DNA of 64,000 nucleotides, from the NCBI RefSeq assembly GCF_011742145.1, contig NZ_JAAQQU010000099.1, positions 1 through 64,000 of the forward strand. Direction: 5' to 3'. Made by a program: the position numbers and the translations under genes. The DNA is from Flavobacterium sp. J49. Its GTDB lineage: Bacteria > Bacteroidota > Bacteroidia > Flavobacteriales > Flavobacteriaceae. The notes beneath the pieces are model-generated. The model saw only the letters and a program-made list of their open reading frames with translations. It did no database searches and had not been told where the DNA came from. Shown piece after piece: positions 51,344-58,291 of the stretch; the stretch's first letter is position 1, and every line of letters starts with the position of its first letter.

Positions 51344-52816
51344 TTATCTCGAATAATTCGGCGCTTCTTTAGTAATCGTCACATTGTGTGGATGACTTTC
51401 ACCAATACCACTGGTGGTGATGCGAACAAAACGTCCGGTTTCTTGTAAGGTTGGAATATCTTTGGCACCACAATATCCCATTCCGGCTCTGAGTCCGCCA
51501 ATGAATTGTTGCATACTTTCGTTTAACTCACCTTTGTAAGGTACGCGACCTACAATGCCTTCCGGAACTAATTTTTTGATATCGTCTTCCACATCTTGGA
51601 AATAACGGTCTTTCGAACCTTCTTGCATGGCTTCAACTGAGCCCATGCCGCGATATGATTTGAATTTTCTGCCTTCAAATATGATGGTTTCTCCCGGAGA
51701 TTCTTTGGTTCCGGCTAATAATGAACCCAGCATTACACTATCAGCACCGGCAGCAATCGCTTTCGGAATATCACCTGTGTAACGAATTCCACCATCGGCA
51801 ATAACAGGAACTCCTGTGCCTCTTAAAGCGGCGGCAACTTCTAACACAGCAGAAAATTGCGGAAATCCAACGCCGGCCACCACTCGGGTTGTACAAATTG
51901 AACCCGGTCCAATTCCCACTTTAACCGCATCGGCACCATTTTCAACTAAGTATAGGGCGGCTTCGGGTGTAGCAATGTTTCCCACTACGACATCTAGATT
52001 GGGAAACTTTGATTTTACTTCTTTTAAAACACTTACCACACCTTTGGTATGTCCGTGAGCCGTATCGATAATCACAGCATCTACACCGGCATTTACCAAT
52101 GCAGTTGCTCTTTCCAAGGCATCCGCTGTAACGCCCAATGCAGCGGCTACTCTTAAACGGCCAAACTTGTCTTTATTCGCAATAGGTTTTTGGGTAAGTT
52201 TGGTGATATCTCTAAAGGTGATCAATCCAACCAATTTATAATTAGTATCCACCACCGGTAGTTTTTCAATTTTGTTTTGTTGCAAAATGCCTTCAGCTTC
52301 TTGTAATGTTGTACCTACCGCTGCCGTGACTAAATTTTTAGAAGTCATTACTTCAGTTATAGGACGGGAATTTATTTTTTCAAAACGCAAATCTCTGTTG
52401 GTGGCTATTCCTTTCAAGATACCGTTTTCGTCCACTACAGGAATTCCGCCTATGCCAAACTCTTTCATGGCCATTTTAGCATCACCAACAGTAGCTGTTA
52501 AAGGCAAAGTTACCGGATCGAGAATCATTCCGGCTTCGGCACGTTTTACTTTTCTAACTTTAGCGGCTTGTTGCTCAATAGTCATATTCTTGTGTAATAC
52601 GCCAATGCCGCCTTCTTGAGCCATAGCAATAGCCATAGCGCTCTCGGTTACAGTGTCCATCGCTGCAGACACTATAGGAACATTCAAAGTGATGTTTTTT
52701 GAAAACTTCGATTGTATACTGACTTCGCGCGGTAAAACTTCAGAATAATTAGGGATTAGCAGTACATCGTCGTAGGTAAGTCCTTCACCAACGATTTTAG
52801 TGGCGTGTGCTTTCAT
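51344..52816 (-). CDS. guaB: Inosine-5'-monophosphate dehydrogenase
   Basis: A 490-residue IMPDH that turns IMP into XMP, the committed step to GMP. The catalytic Cys308 is in [15 protein letters not shown]; two CBS domains form the usual insert at about residues 100-215; the flap RYFQ and active-site YKGEL are present near the C-terminus. Full length. It is transcribed alone and convergent with purB. Confidence 0.97.
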   Translation of the reverse strand: MKAHATKIVGEGLTYDDVLLIPNYSEVLPREVSIQSKFSKNITLNVPIVSAAMDTVTESAMAIAMAQEGGIGVLHKNMTIEQQAAKVRKVKRAEAGMILDPVTLPLTATVGDAKMAMKEFGIGGIPVVDENGILKGIATNRDLRFEKINSRPITEVMTSKNLVTAAVGTTLQEAEGILQQNKIEKLPVVDTNYKLVGLITFRDITKLTQKPIANKDKFGRLRVAAALGVTADALERATALVNAGVDAVIIDTAHGHTKGVVSVLKEVKSKFPNLDVVVGNIATPEAALYLVENGADAVKVGIGPGSICTTRVVAGVGFPQFSAVLEVAAALRGTGVPVIADGGIRYTGDIPKAIAAGADSVMLGSLLAGTKESPGETIIFEGRKFKSYRGMGSVEAMQEGSKDRYFQDVEDDIKKLVPEGIVGRVPYKGELNESMQQFIGGLRAGMGYCGAKDIPTLQETGRFVRITTSGIGESHPHNVTITKEAPNYSR

Positions 52817-52848
52817 GTTGCAATTTGTAGTTGTAGTTAAATTGCGAG

Positions 52849-52856
52849 CAAATATA
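52849..52856 (-). promoter_or_regulatory. -10 element of guaB
   Basis: TATATTTG on the minus strand, a perfect match, 32 bases before the guaB ATG. A heptamer array lies 14 bases further upstream. Confidence 0.55.
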
Positions 52857-52870
52857 CGTTAAAAGTTAGA

Positions 52871-52891
52871 AGTACGAAGAACGAATTACGA
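52871..52891 (-). repeat. Heptamer tandem array upstream of guaB
   Basis: AGTACGA, AGAACGA, ATTACGA: three 7-mers in phase at the place of the guaB -35 region. Confidence 0.45.
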
Positions 52892-52905
52892 AGTTTTTAA
52901 CTTTT

Positions 52906-53769
52906 TTAATGATAAGCATTAAAAATCTTAGAGGCTTCATTATAAGCACTTTCAAAACTCATCGGACTCGTACCGGTATTTTCTCTTTGAGTGGTGAAGT
53001 AGGAGAGCAGTTTTTCCGTTGGCATATTCCCGGTCAAATCGTCTTTGGCCATCGGGCATCCGCCAAAACCTTGAATCGCTCCGTCAAATCGACGACAACC
53101 GGCTTTGTAGGCCGCATCTACTTTCTCGTGCCATTTATCGGGAGTGGTATGTAAGTGGGCGCCAAATTCTATATCAGGGTATTTCGGAATCAAATTCGAA
53201 AATAAATAATCAATCACATCAGGAGTAGAACTCCCGATAGTATCCGAAAGCGATAAAATTTTTACGCCCATATTGGCCAATCGTTCCGTCCATTCGCCTA
53301 CAATTTCCACATTCCATGGATCGCCGTAAGGATTGCCGAATCCCATTGACAAATATGCCACGACTTCTTTATTTGATGCGTTGGCAATGTCTAGAATCTC
53401 TTGTAAGGTGACTAAACTTTCAGCAATAGTCTTGTGCGTATTACGCATTTGAAAGTTTTCCGAAATCGAAAAAGGAAAACCTAAATATTGAATTTCCTTG
53501 TGAACAGACGCCAATTGTGCGCCTTGGGTATTGGCAATGATGGCCAAAAGTTTGCTTTGAGTTTGGGATAAATCCAATTGTGCTAAGACTTCCGCGGTGT
53601 CTTGCATTTGCGGAATGGCTTTAGGCGAAACAAAACTTCCAAAATCAAGCGTATCAAAACCAACGCGAAGCAAGGATTGAATATAATCTACTTTCTTCTC
53701 GGTTGGAATAAAGGTTTTAATGCCTTGCATGGCATCGCGCGGACATTCTATAATTTTGATAGGCTTCAT
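52906..53769 (-). CDS. Hydroxymethylglutaryl-CoA lyase
   Basis: A 287-residue TIM-barrel enzyme that splits HMG-CoA into acetoacetate and acetyl-CoA, the final step of leucine breakdown. ECPRDAMQG near the start supplies the metal-binding Asp and neighbouring Arg; the His pair is in FGAHLHTTPD; the signature loop GAIQGFGGCPMAKDDLTGN holds the catalytic Cys. ATG 53769 is used because the frame beyond it runs into the satD operator array. It lies upstream of guaB on the same strand and is divergent from satD. Confidence 0.94.
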   Translation of the reverse strand: MKPIKIIECPRDAMQGIKTFIPTEKKVDYIQSLLRVGFDTLDFGSFVSPKAIPQMQDTAEVLAQLDLSQTQSKLLAIIANTQGAQLASVHKEIQYLGFPFSISENFQMRNTHKTIAESLVTLQEILDIANASNKEVVAYLSMGFGNPYGDPWNVEIVGEWTERLANMGVKILSLSDTIGSSTPDVIDYLFSNLIPKYPDIEFGAHLHTTPDKWHEKVDAAYKAGCRRFDGAIQGFGGCPMAKDDLTGNMPTEKLLSYFTTQRENTGTSPMSFESAYNEASKIFNAYH

Positions 53770-53826
53770 AATCGATTTCAAAGATACTAAAACTCGCCAT
53801 TTTTTAAAATTTATATTTTGACCAAG

Positions 53827-53902
53827 CATTACCTTTTTGAGTAATAAAATTAAATATTACACATTTTGGTAATAATTTAATTTATTACACATTTTGGTAA
53901 TA
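53827..53902. promoter_or_regulatory. Triple palindromic operator array upstream of satD, 28-bp period
   Basis: Three sites, each ending GTAATA after an 8-base spacer: CATTAC-CTTTTTGA-GTAATA (53827-53846), TATTAC-ACATTTTG-GTAATA (53855-53874) and the identical third copy (53883-53902). Site starts are exactly 28 bp apart. The arms are inverted repeats suited to a dimeric helix-turn-helix protein. The adjacent gene encodes one, so autoregulation is inferred. Confidence 0.68.
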
Positions 53903-53906
53903 AAAT

Positions 53907-53936
53907 TTGGTTTATAAAATTTATTGCCTATATTTG
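53907..53936 (+). promoter_or_regulatory. Promoter of satD
   Basis: TTG at 53907-53909, a 19-base spacer and TATATTTG at 53929-53936 give a full consensus promoter. The -10 ends four bases before the ATG at 53941, so the message should be leaderless or nearly so. The -35 lies four bases after operator 3. Confidence 0.65.
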
Positions 53937-53940
53937 AGTT

Positions 53941-54552
53941 ATGATAAGCATTATAACCGGCGATATTGTCAATTCCAGAAAGCTGTCTTCCAACGTTTGG
54001 ATAGACGGCTTAAAGACTCTATTGAACTCGTTTGGAAGGAGTCCGAATGATTGGGAAATCTATCGTGGTGATGAATTTCAATTAGAGATAAAAAATCCGG
54101 AAGAAGCATTTTTTGCGGCTTTACAAATCAAAGCTTATTTCAAAACTTTGAAATTAGATGCCCGAATGAGCATCGGGATTGGAGACAAAACATATAGCGC
54201 CCAGAAAATATCCGAAAGCAACGGGTCTGCCTTTTTGCGGTCGGGAGAAGTTTTTCAAACATTAAAAAAACAAAAAGTGAATTTAGCGGTAAATACGGGA
54301 AACGCGGAGTTAGATTTTGATTTGAACTTAAAACTGCGTTTGGCCTCAACGTTCATGGACAGCTGGTTGCCGCAATCGGCAGAATTGGTTCAGGTTGCCA
54401 TGCAAAACCCAACGTTGTCACAGGAAGGAATCGGGCAGAAGTTGGGCATCAATCAAGCCGCTGTCAGCCGAAGAAGAAAACGTGCGCAATATGACTTGCT
54501 CTTGGAAACCGATCATTATTTCCGTCAAAAAATTAGAAATCTAAGCGTATGA
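53941..54552 (+). CDS. SatD-family protein: cyclase-like N-terminal domain plus helix-turn-helix
   Basis: A 203-residue protein of the SatD family. The C-terminal part holds an HTH at ~156-182 (LSQEGIGQKLGINQAAVSRR). The N-terminal ~115 residues follow the layout of class III nucleotidyl cyclases or GGDEF/palm domains: strand with Asp8 in ITGDIVNSR, hairpin RGDEFQ with D44/E45, the helix EEAFFAALQIKAYF, and a strand ARMSIGIG. Both metal-binding acidic positions are kept. This resemblance is by eye and the family has no proven activity. It overlaps the next gene by four bases and is preceded by three palindromes. Confidence 0.8.
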   Translation: MISIITGDIVNSRKLSSNVWIDGLKTLLNSFGRSPNDWEIYRGDEFQLEIKNPEEAFFAALQIKAYFKTLKLDARMSIGIGDKTYSAQKISESNGSAFLRSGEVFQTLKKQKVNLAVNTGNAELDFDLNLKLRLASTFMDSWLPQSAELVQVAMQNPTLSQEGIGQKLGINQAAVSRRRKRAQYDLLLETDHYFRQKIRNLSV

Positions 54553-55271
54553 TTATTTTTGTAAAGCTTCTTTTGGTGCATTTGTTGGGCGATTTCTTGT
54601 TCCAACCGACTTCTTGGGTTTTGGACAAAGAAAGGAAAGTTCACCGTAGTCTTTACCTGTACTTGCATACTTTATTACACGGCGTTATGGCTTTTATAGT
54701 CGTTGGAAAAGCAAATTTTATAGGCTATGCTGTTGCTTTGGCTTTGTCACATGGCTTTATTGATTTTATCAAGTTGCGTTTTCAGAAAGAAACCACTAAG
54801 CGAAATTGGTTTATTGTTGACCAATTATTGCATTTGGGGATTTTGGTTTTAATCGCCTTTTGGTATGGTAATATCAGTCTCGATTTTACTTTAATTGGGG
54901 AACAAGTTTGGGTTTTAGCAACTGCTTTGATATTGCTAAGCAAACCGACATCTATACTTATTAAAAATATCATTTCGATTTGGACGCCGGAAAGTAAAAC
55001 TGAAAAACCCGACACTTCTTTACAGAATGCCGGGAATTATATTGGTATCTTGGAACGACTATTTGTGTTTTATTTTGTGATTACAGGACACTTGGAAGCC
55101 ATAGGATTTCTGTTGGCCGCCAAATCTATCTTCAGGTTCGGAGATTTAAAAGAAGCCAAAGACCGAAAGCTGACCGAATATGTTCTCATCGGAACCTTGT
55201 TGAGTTTTGGGATTGCTTTCGTTGTGGGATTGCTTTACAATTATGCTTTGTATTTTCTCAAAATGGCCTGA
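54549..55271 (+). CDS. DUF3307 membrane protein with paired His/Asp residues
   Basis: A 240-residue integral membrane protein, about six to seven helices, of the DUF3307 family. In the first 100 residues four helices each carry a pair of possible metal ligands four residues apart: H11/D15, H40/H44, H68/D72 and D91/H95. That pattern suggests a buried metal site, as in membrane-bound metal-dependent hydrolases. Its ATG overlaps the satD stop (ATGA), so translation is coupled. Its 3' end overlaps the convergent pyrD gene by 31 bases. Function unknown. Confidence 0.86.
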   Translation: MIIFVKLLLVHLLGDFLFQPTSWVLDKERKVHRSLYLYLHTLLHGVMAFIVVGKANFIGYAVALALSHGFIDFIKLRFQKETTKRNWFIVDQLLHLGILVLIAFWYGNISLDFTLIGEQVWVLATALILLSKPTSILIKNIISIWTPESKTEKPDTSLQNAGNYIGILERLFVFYFVITGHLEAIGFLLAAKSIFRFGDLKEAKDRKLTEYVLIGTLLSFGIAFVVGLLYNYALYFLKMA

Positions 55272-56266
55272 TTGATATCCTTAATCAAATTCGGGCCTTC
55301 ATAAATAAATCCGGTGTATAATTGCACCAAACTCGCTCCGGCTTCCAGCTTTTCAATCGCATCTTGAGCCGAATGGATACCGCCAACCCCAATAATAGGA
55401 AAGGCTTTGTTGCTTTTTTCCGAAAGAAAACGAATGACTTCTGTGGAACGTTCGGTTAACGGTTTACCTGATAGGCCACCGGTTTCGACTTTATTTCCAG
55501 ATTGCAAACCTTCTCGAGAAATTGTAGTGTTGGTTGCAATAACACCAGCGATTTTAGAATCATTTACAATATCAATAATATCCAATAGTTGCTCGTTGGT
55601 CAAATCGGGCGCAATTTTTAATAGAATTGGCTTCGGTTTTTTGTGCAACAAATTGTGCGATTGTAGAGTGTTTAATAACTCTGTTAAAGGTTTTTTCTCC
55701 TGAAGTTCTCTTAAGTTAGGCGTATTCGGAGAACTCACATTCACTACAAAATAATCCACATAATTGAACAAGGCATCAAAACAAATCAAGTAATCGGAAG
55801 TTGCATTTTCATTTGGAGTAACTTTGTTTTTGCCAATATTGCCGCCAATTAAAACGCCTTTGTTTTCTTTTAATCGCAAAACAGCCGCTTCAACACCGCC
55901 ATTGTTAAATCCCATTCGGTTAATGATTGCGCTGTCTTCTTTTAAACGGAACAAACGTTTTTTAGGATTTCCGTCTTGAGGTTTTGGTGTCAAAGTGCCG
56001 ATTTCGATAAAGCCGAAACCAAAATGTGATAATTCATTATACAACTTGGCGTCTTTGTCAAAACCTGCCGCTAAACCGACCGGATTTTTGAATTTTAAGC
56101 CAAAAACTTCGCGTTCCAGGTGTTTGTCTTCGACTTCATAAATCGATTTTAAAAGGTTGGGAACAAAAGGAATTTTGGAGATGAATTTAACCAAAGAGAA
56201 AGTGAAATAATGCACTTCTTCCGGATCAAACCAAAAAAGAATTGGGCGAAGGAGTAGTTTGTACAT
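55241..56266 (-). CDS. pyrD: Dihydroorotate dehydrogenase (quinone), class 2
   Basis: A 341-residue membrane-associated flavoenzyme that oxidises dihydroorotate to orotate with quinone. The N-terminal helical pair ([21 protein letters not shown]), which docks to the membrane, is the class 2 mark. The catalytic Ser is in [13 protein letters not shown] and FMN contacts are in VGLAAGFDK and [11 protein letters not shown] 56266 fits the family start; the frame reaches 56308. The 3' end overlaps the DUF3307 gene. Confidence 0.95.
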   Translation of the reverse strand: MYKLLLRPILFWFDPEEVHYFTFSLVKFISKIPFVPNLLKSIYEVEDKHLEREVFGLKFKNPVGLAAGFDKDAKLYNELSHFGFGFIEIGTLTPKPQDGNPKKRLFRLKEDSAIINRMGFNNGGVEAAVLRLKENKGVLIGGNIGKNKVTPNENATSDYLICFDALFNYVDYFVVNVSSPNTPNLRELQEKKPLTELLNTLQSHNLLHKKPKPILLKIAPDLTNEQLLDIIDIVNDSKIAGVIATNTTISREGLQSGNKVETGGLSGKPLTERSTEVIRFLSEKSNKAFPIIGVGGIHSAQDAIEKLEAGASLVQLYTGFIYEGPNLIKDINQAILRKYKA

Positions 56267-56364
56267 GTGTTGTGTTGTTGTACTGCAAAAATAGAAATTC
56301 AAATTCAATTTTCATTTTTAAATCACTAAATTTAATACTACTTTAGCCAAACAATACTTGTCTA

Positions 56365-57222
56365 ATGATTTCAGAGAAACAGTTTCAAACAGAACTTGAT
56401 ATAATTATTCAAAATGGCATTCGTGAAGATATTGGTCCGGGCGATTACAGTTCGCTGGCTTGTATTCCCGATGATGCCAAAGGAAAAGCCAAACTTTTAG
56501 TTAAAGACACCGGAATTATTGCCGGAGTAGCATTTGCTCAAATGGTTTTTGAGAATGTTGACCCAACTTTGCAAGTCGAAGTTTTTATTGAAGACGGAAT
56601 GCCCGTAAAACATGGTGATGTTGTTTTTCACGTTTCGGGTAGTTCACAATCTATTTTGAAAGCGGAACGTTTGGTACTGAATTCGATGCAAAGAATGTCT
56701 GCGATTGCAACAAAGACTAATAAATACGTCCAACTTTTAGAAGGCACCAAAACCAAAATCTTAGATACTCGAAAAACGACTCCCGGTTTTAGAGCTTGTG
56801 AAAAATGGGCCGTTAAAATCGGCGGCGGTGAAAACCATCGTTTTGCGTTGTATGACATGATCATGTTGAAAGACAATCACAATGATTTTGCCGGTGGAAT
56901 TACCCAAGCCATTACCAAAACGAAAGCTTTTTTAAAACATCATAATTTAGATTTAAAGATTGTAGTCGAGGCCAGAAGCTTAGCCGAAATTGAAGAAATC
57001 CTTCAAAACGATGGTGTTTATCGCATACTGATTGACAACTTTAATTTTGAAGATACCGAAAAAGCTGTAGTGCTAATTGGCGATAAATGTTTGACGGAAT
57101 CATCAGGAAACATCAATGAAACCACTATTCGACAATATGCAGAATGCGGCGTGGATTACATTTCTTCCGGCGCTTTGACCCATTCGGTTTACAATATGGA
57201 TTTAAGTCTAAAAGCCTTTTAA
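56365..57222 (+). CDS. nadC: Nicotinate-nucleotide pyrophosphorylase (carboxylating)
   Basis: A 285-residue quinolinate phosphoribosyltransferase that forms nicotinate mononucleotide from quinolinate and PRPP in NAD synthesis. Conserved blocks: EDIGPGDYSSLA near the start, ERLVLNSMQRMSAIAT, DTRKTTPGFR, KIGGGENHR and the PRPP-side DNFNFEDTEKAV. Start and length are normal. The BrkB-family gene begins two bases after the stop, so the two are co-transcribed. Confidence 0.96.
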   Translation: MISEKQFQTELDIIIQNGIREDIGPGDYSSLACIPDDAKGKAKLLVKDTGIIAGVAFAQMVFENVDPTLQVEVFIEDGMPVKHGDVVFHVSGSSQSILKAERLVLNSMQRMSAIATKTNKYVQLLEGTKTKILDTRKTTPGFRACEKWAVKIGGGENHRFALYDMIMLKDNHNDFAGGITQAITKTKAFLKHHNLDLKIVVEARSLAEIEEILQNDGVYRILIDNFNFEDTEKAVVLIGDKCLTESSGNINETTIRQYAECGVDYISSGALTHSVYNMDLSLKAF

Positions 57223-57223
57223 A

Positions 57224-58180
57224 ATGAGTGTCGAAATCGAAGCCAGGTTAAAAAAAATTCCGGTAGTCAGACAATTGGTTTTGTTGTTGCAAAAAATCCA
57301 ATTGCCTTGGTTGCACGGTCTGTCACTATATGATTTAATCGAAATTTATTTTATCGGAATTTTCGAAGGTGCTATTTCTTACCGTTCCGGAGCCATTGCT
57401 TTTAGTTTCTTTATGGCCTTGTTTCCGTTTGCGCTTTTTATTCTGAATCTGATTCCGTACATTCCAATAGAAGGTTTTCAAGACGATTTTTTAGGGTTTG
57501 TGAGACAAAGCGTTCCACCCACGACCTATGATGCAATTTTTAAAATCATCAATGATATTTTGCACAACAGTAATTCCGGATTAATTTCAACGGGATTTTT
57601 TATGGCCATTTTATTGATGACCAATGGTGTTAATGCTATTTTAGGCGGATTTGAGAGTTCTCACCATATGAATATCATGCTGAAAAGAAAGTTTTTCAGG
57701 CAATATTTTGTGTCTTTAGGACTTTCAATTTTATTGTCCTTGCTTCTGATAATAACCGTTGCAGCTATAGTGGTGTTTGAAGTTTTGATTCAAAAAACCA
57801 AAATTCAAGATGTCTTGTCAGACAATATTCCCTTGATAGAAATGGGACGTTATGCTTTCGTGATTCTAATGATTTTAACCGCGACTTCTTTGTTGTTCAA
57901 GTTTGGAATCAAGCGAGAAGCCAACCGTTCCTTTATTTCGATTGGTTCTGTTTTTACGACAATTTTGATTATTATTTCATCCTATTTCTTCGGGATTTGG
58001 GTCGTGAAATTTTCCAAATACAATGAGCTTTACGGTTCTATCGGAACTTTACTCGTGGTGATGTTTTACATTTGGATCAACTGTATGGTATTGCTCTTAG
58101 GTTTCGATTTAAACGCTTCTATCAATCATATCAAACGTGAAAAACGAAAAGAATTAGAAGCGCAAGAAACCCAACAGTAG
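57224..58180 (+). CDS. YihY/virulence factor BrkB family membrane protein
   Basis: A 318-residue inner membrane protein with about six helices. The block GAISYRSGAIAFSFFMALFP is the YihY/BrkB signature, and ELYGSIGTLLVVMFYIWINCMVLLLGFDLN is the conserved C-terminal pair. The hydrophilic tail is Arg-, Lys- and Glu-rich. Cellular role is not established; the old link to RNase BN is incorrect for this family. It follows nadC by one base and is separated from priA by repeat copy D. Confidence 0.92.
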   Translation: MSVEIEARLKKIPVVRQLVLLLQKIQLPWLHGLSLYDLIEIYFIGIFEGAISYRSGAIAFSFFMALFPFALFILNLIPYIPIEGFQDDFLGFVRQSVPPTTYDAIFKIINDILHNSNSGLISTGFFMAILLMTNGVNAILGGFESSHHMNIMLKRKFFRQYFVSLGLSILLSLLLIITVAAIVVFEVLIQKTKIQDVLSDNIPLIEMGRYAFVILMILTATSLLFKFGIKREANRSFISIGSVFTTILIIISSYFFGIWVVKFSKYNELYGSIGTLLVVMFYIWINCMVLLLGFDLNASINHIKREKRKELEAQETQQ

Positions 58181-58195
58181 GCTTTTTTTAAATGT

Positions 58196-58255
58196 AATTC
58201 CTGCTCTTCGCTCTATCTCGTCCAAAAAGACGAGATGCCGCTGCGATCAGGGTTA
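58196..58255 (-). repeat. Dispersed AGCCCCGAT-type repeat, copy D (diverged, short)
   Basis: On the minus strand: TAACCCTGATCGCAGCGGCA, then a perfect hairpin ATCTCGTC-TTTTT-GGACGAGAT, then AGAGCGAAGAGCAGGAATT. It keeps the GATxGCAGCGGCA start of copy A and a GCAGGA-type end but lacks the GCGGAAAGCGGG core. It runs just before priA and overlaps the false upstream extension of that gene. Confidence 0.6.
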
Positions 58256-58291
58256 AAACTCAAACTGTCCGCCTTTTTTAAATTAGTTGCC

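Noticed and set aside
53770..53829. Upstream extension of the HMG-CoA lyase gene
   Set aside because: It would reach into the satD operator array, and ATG 53769 matches the family's usual start.
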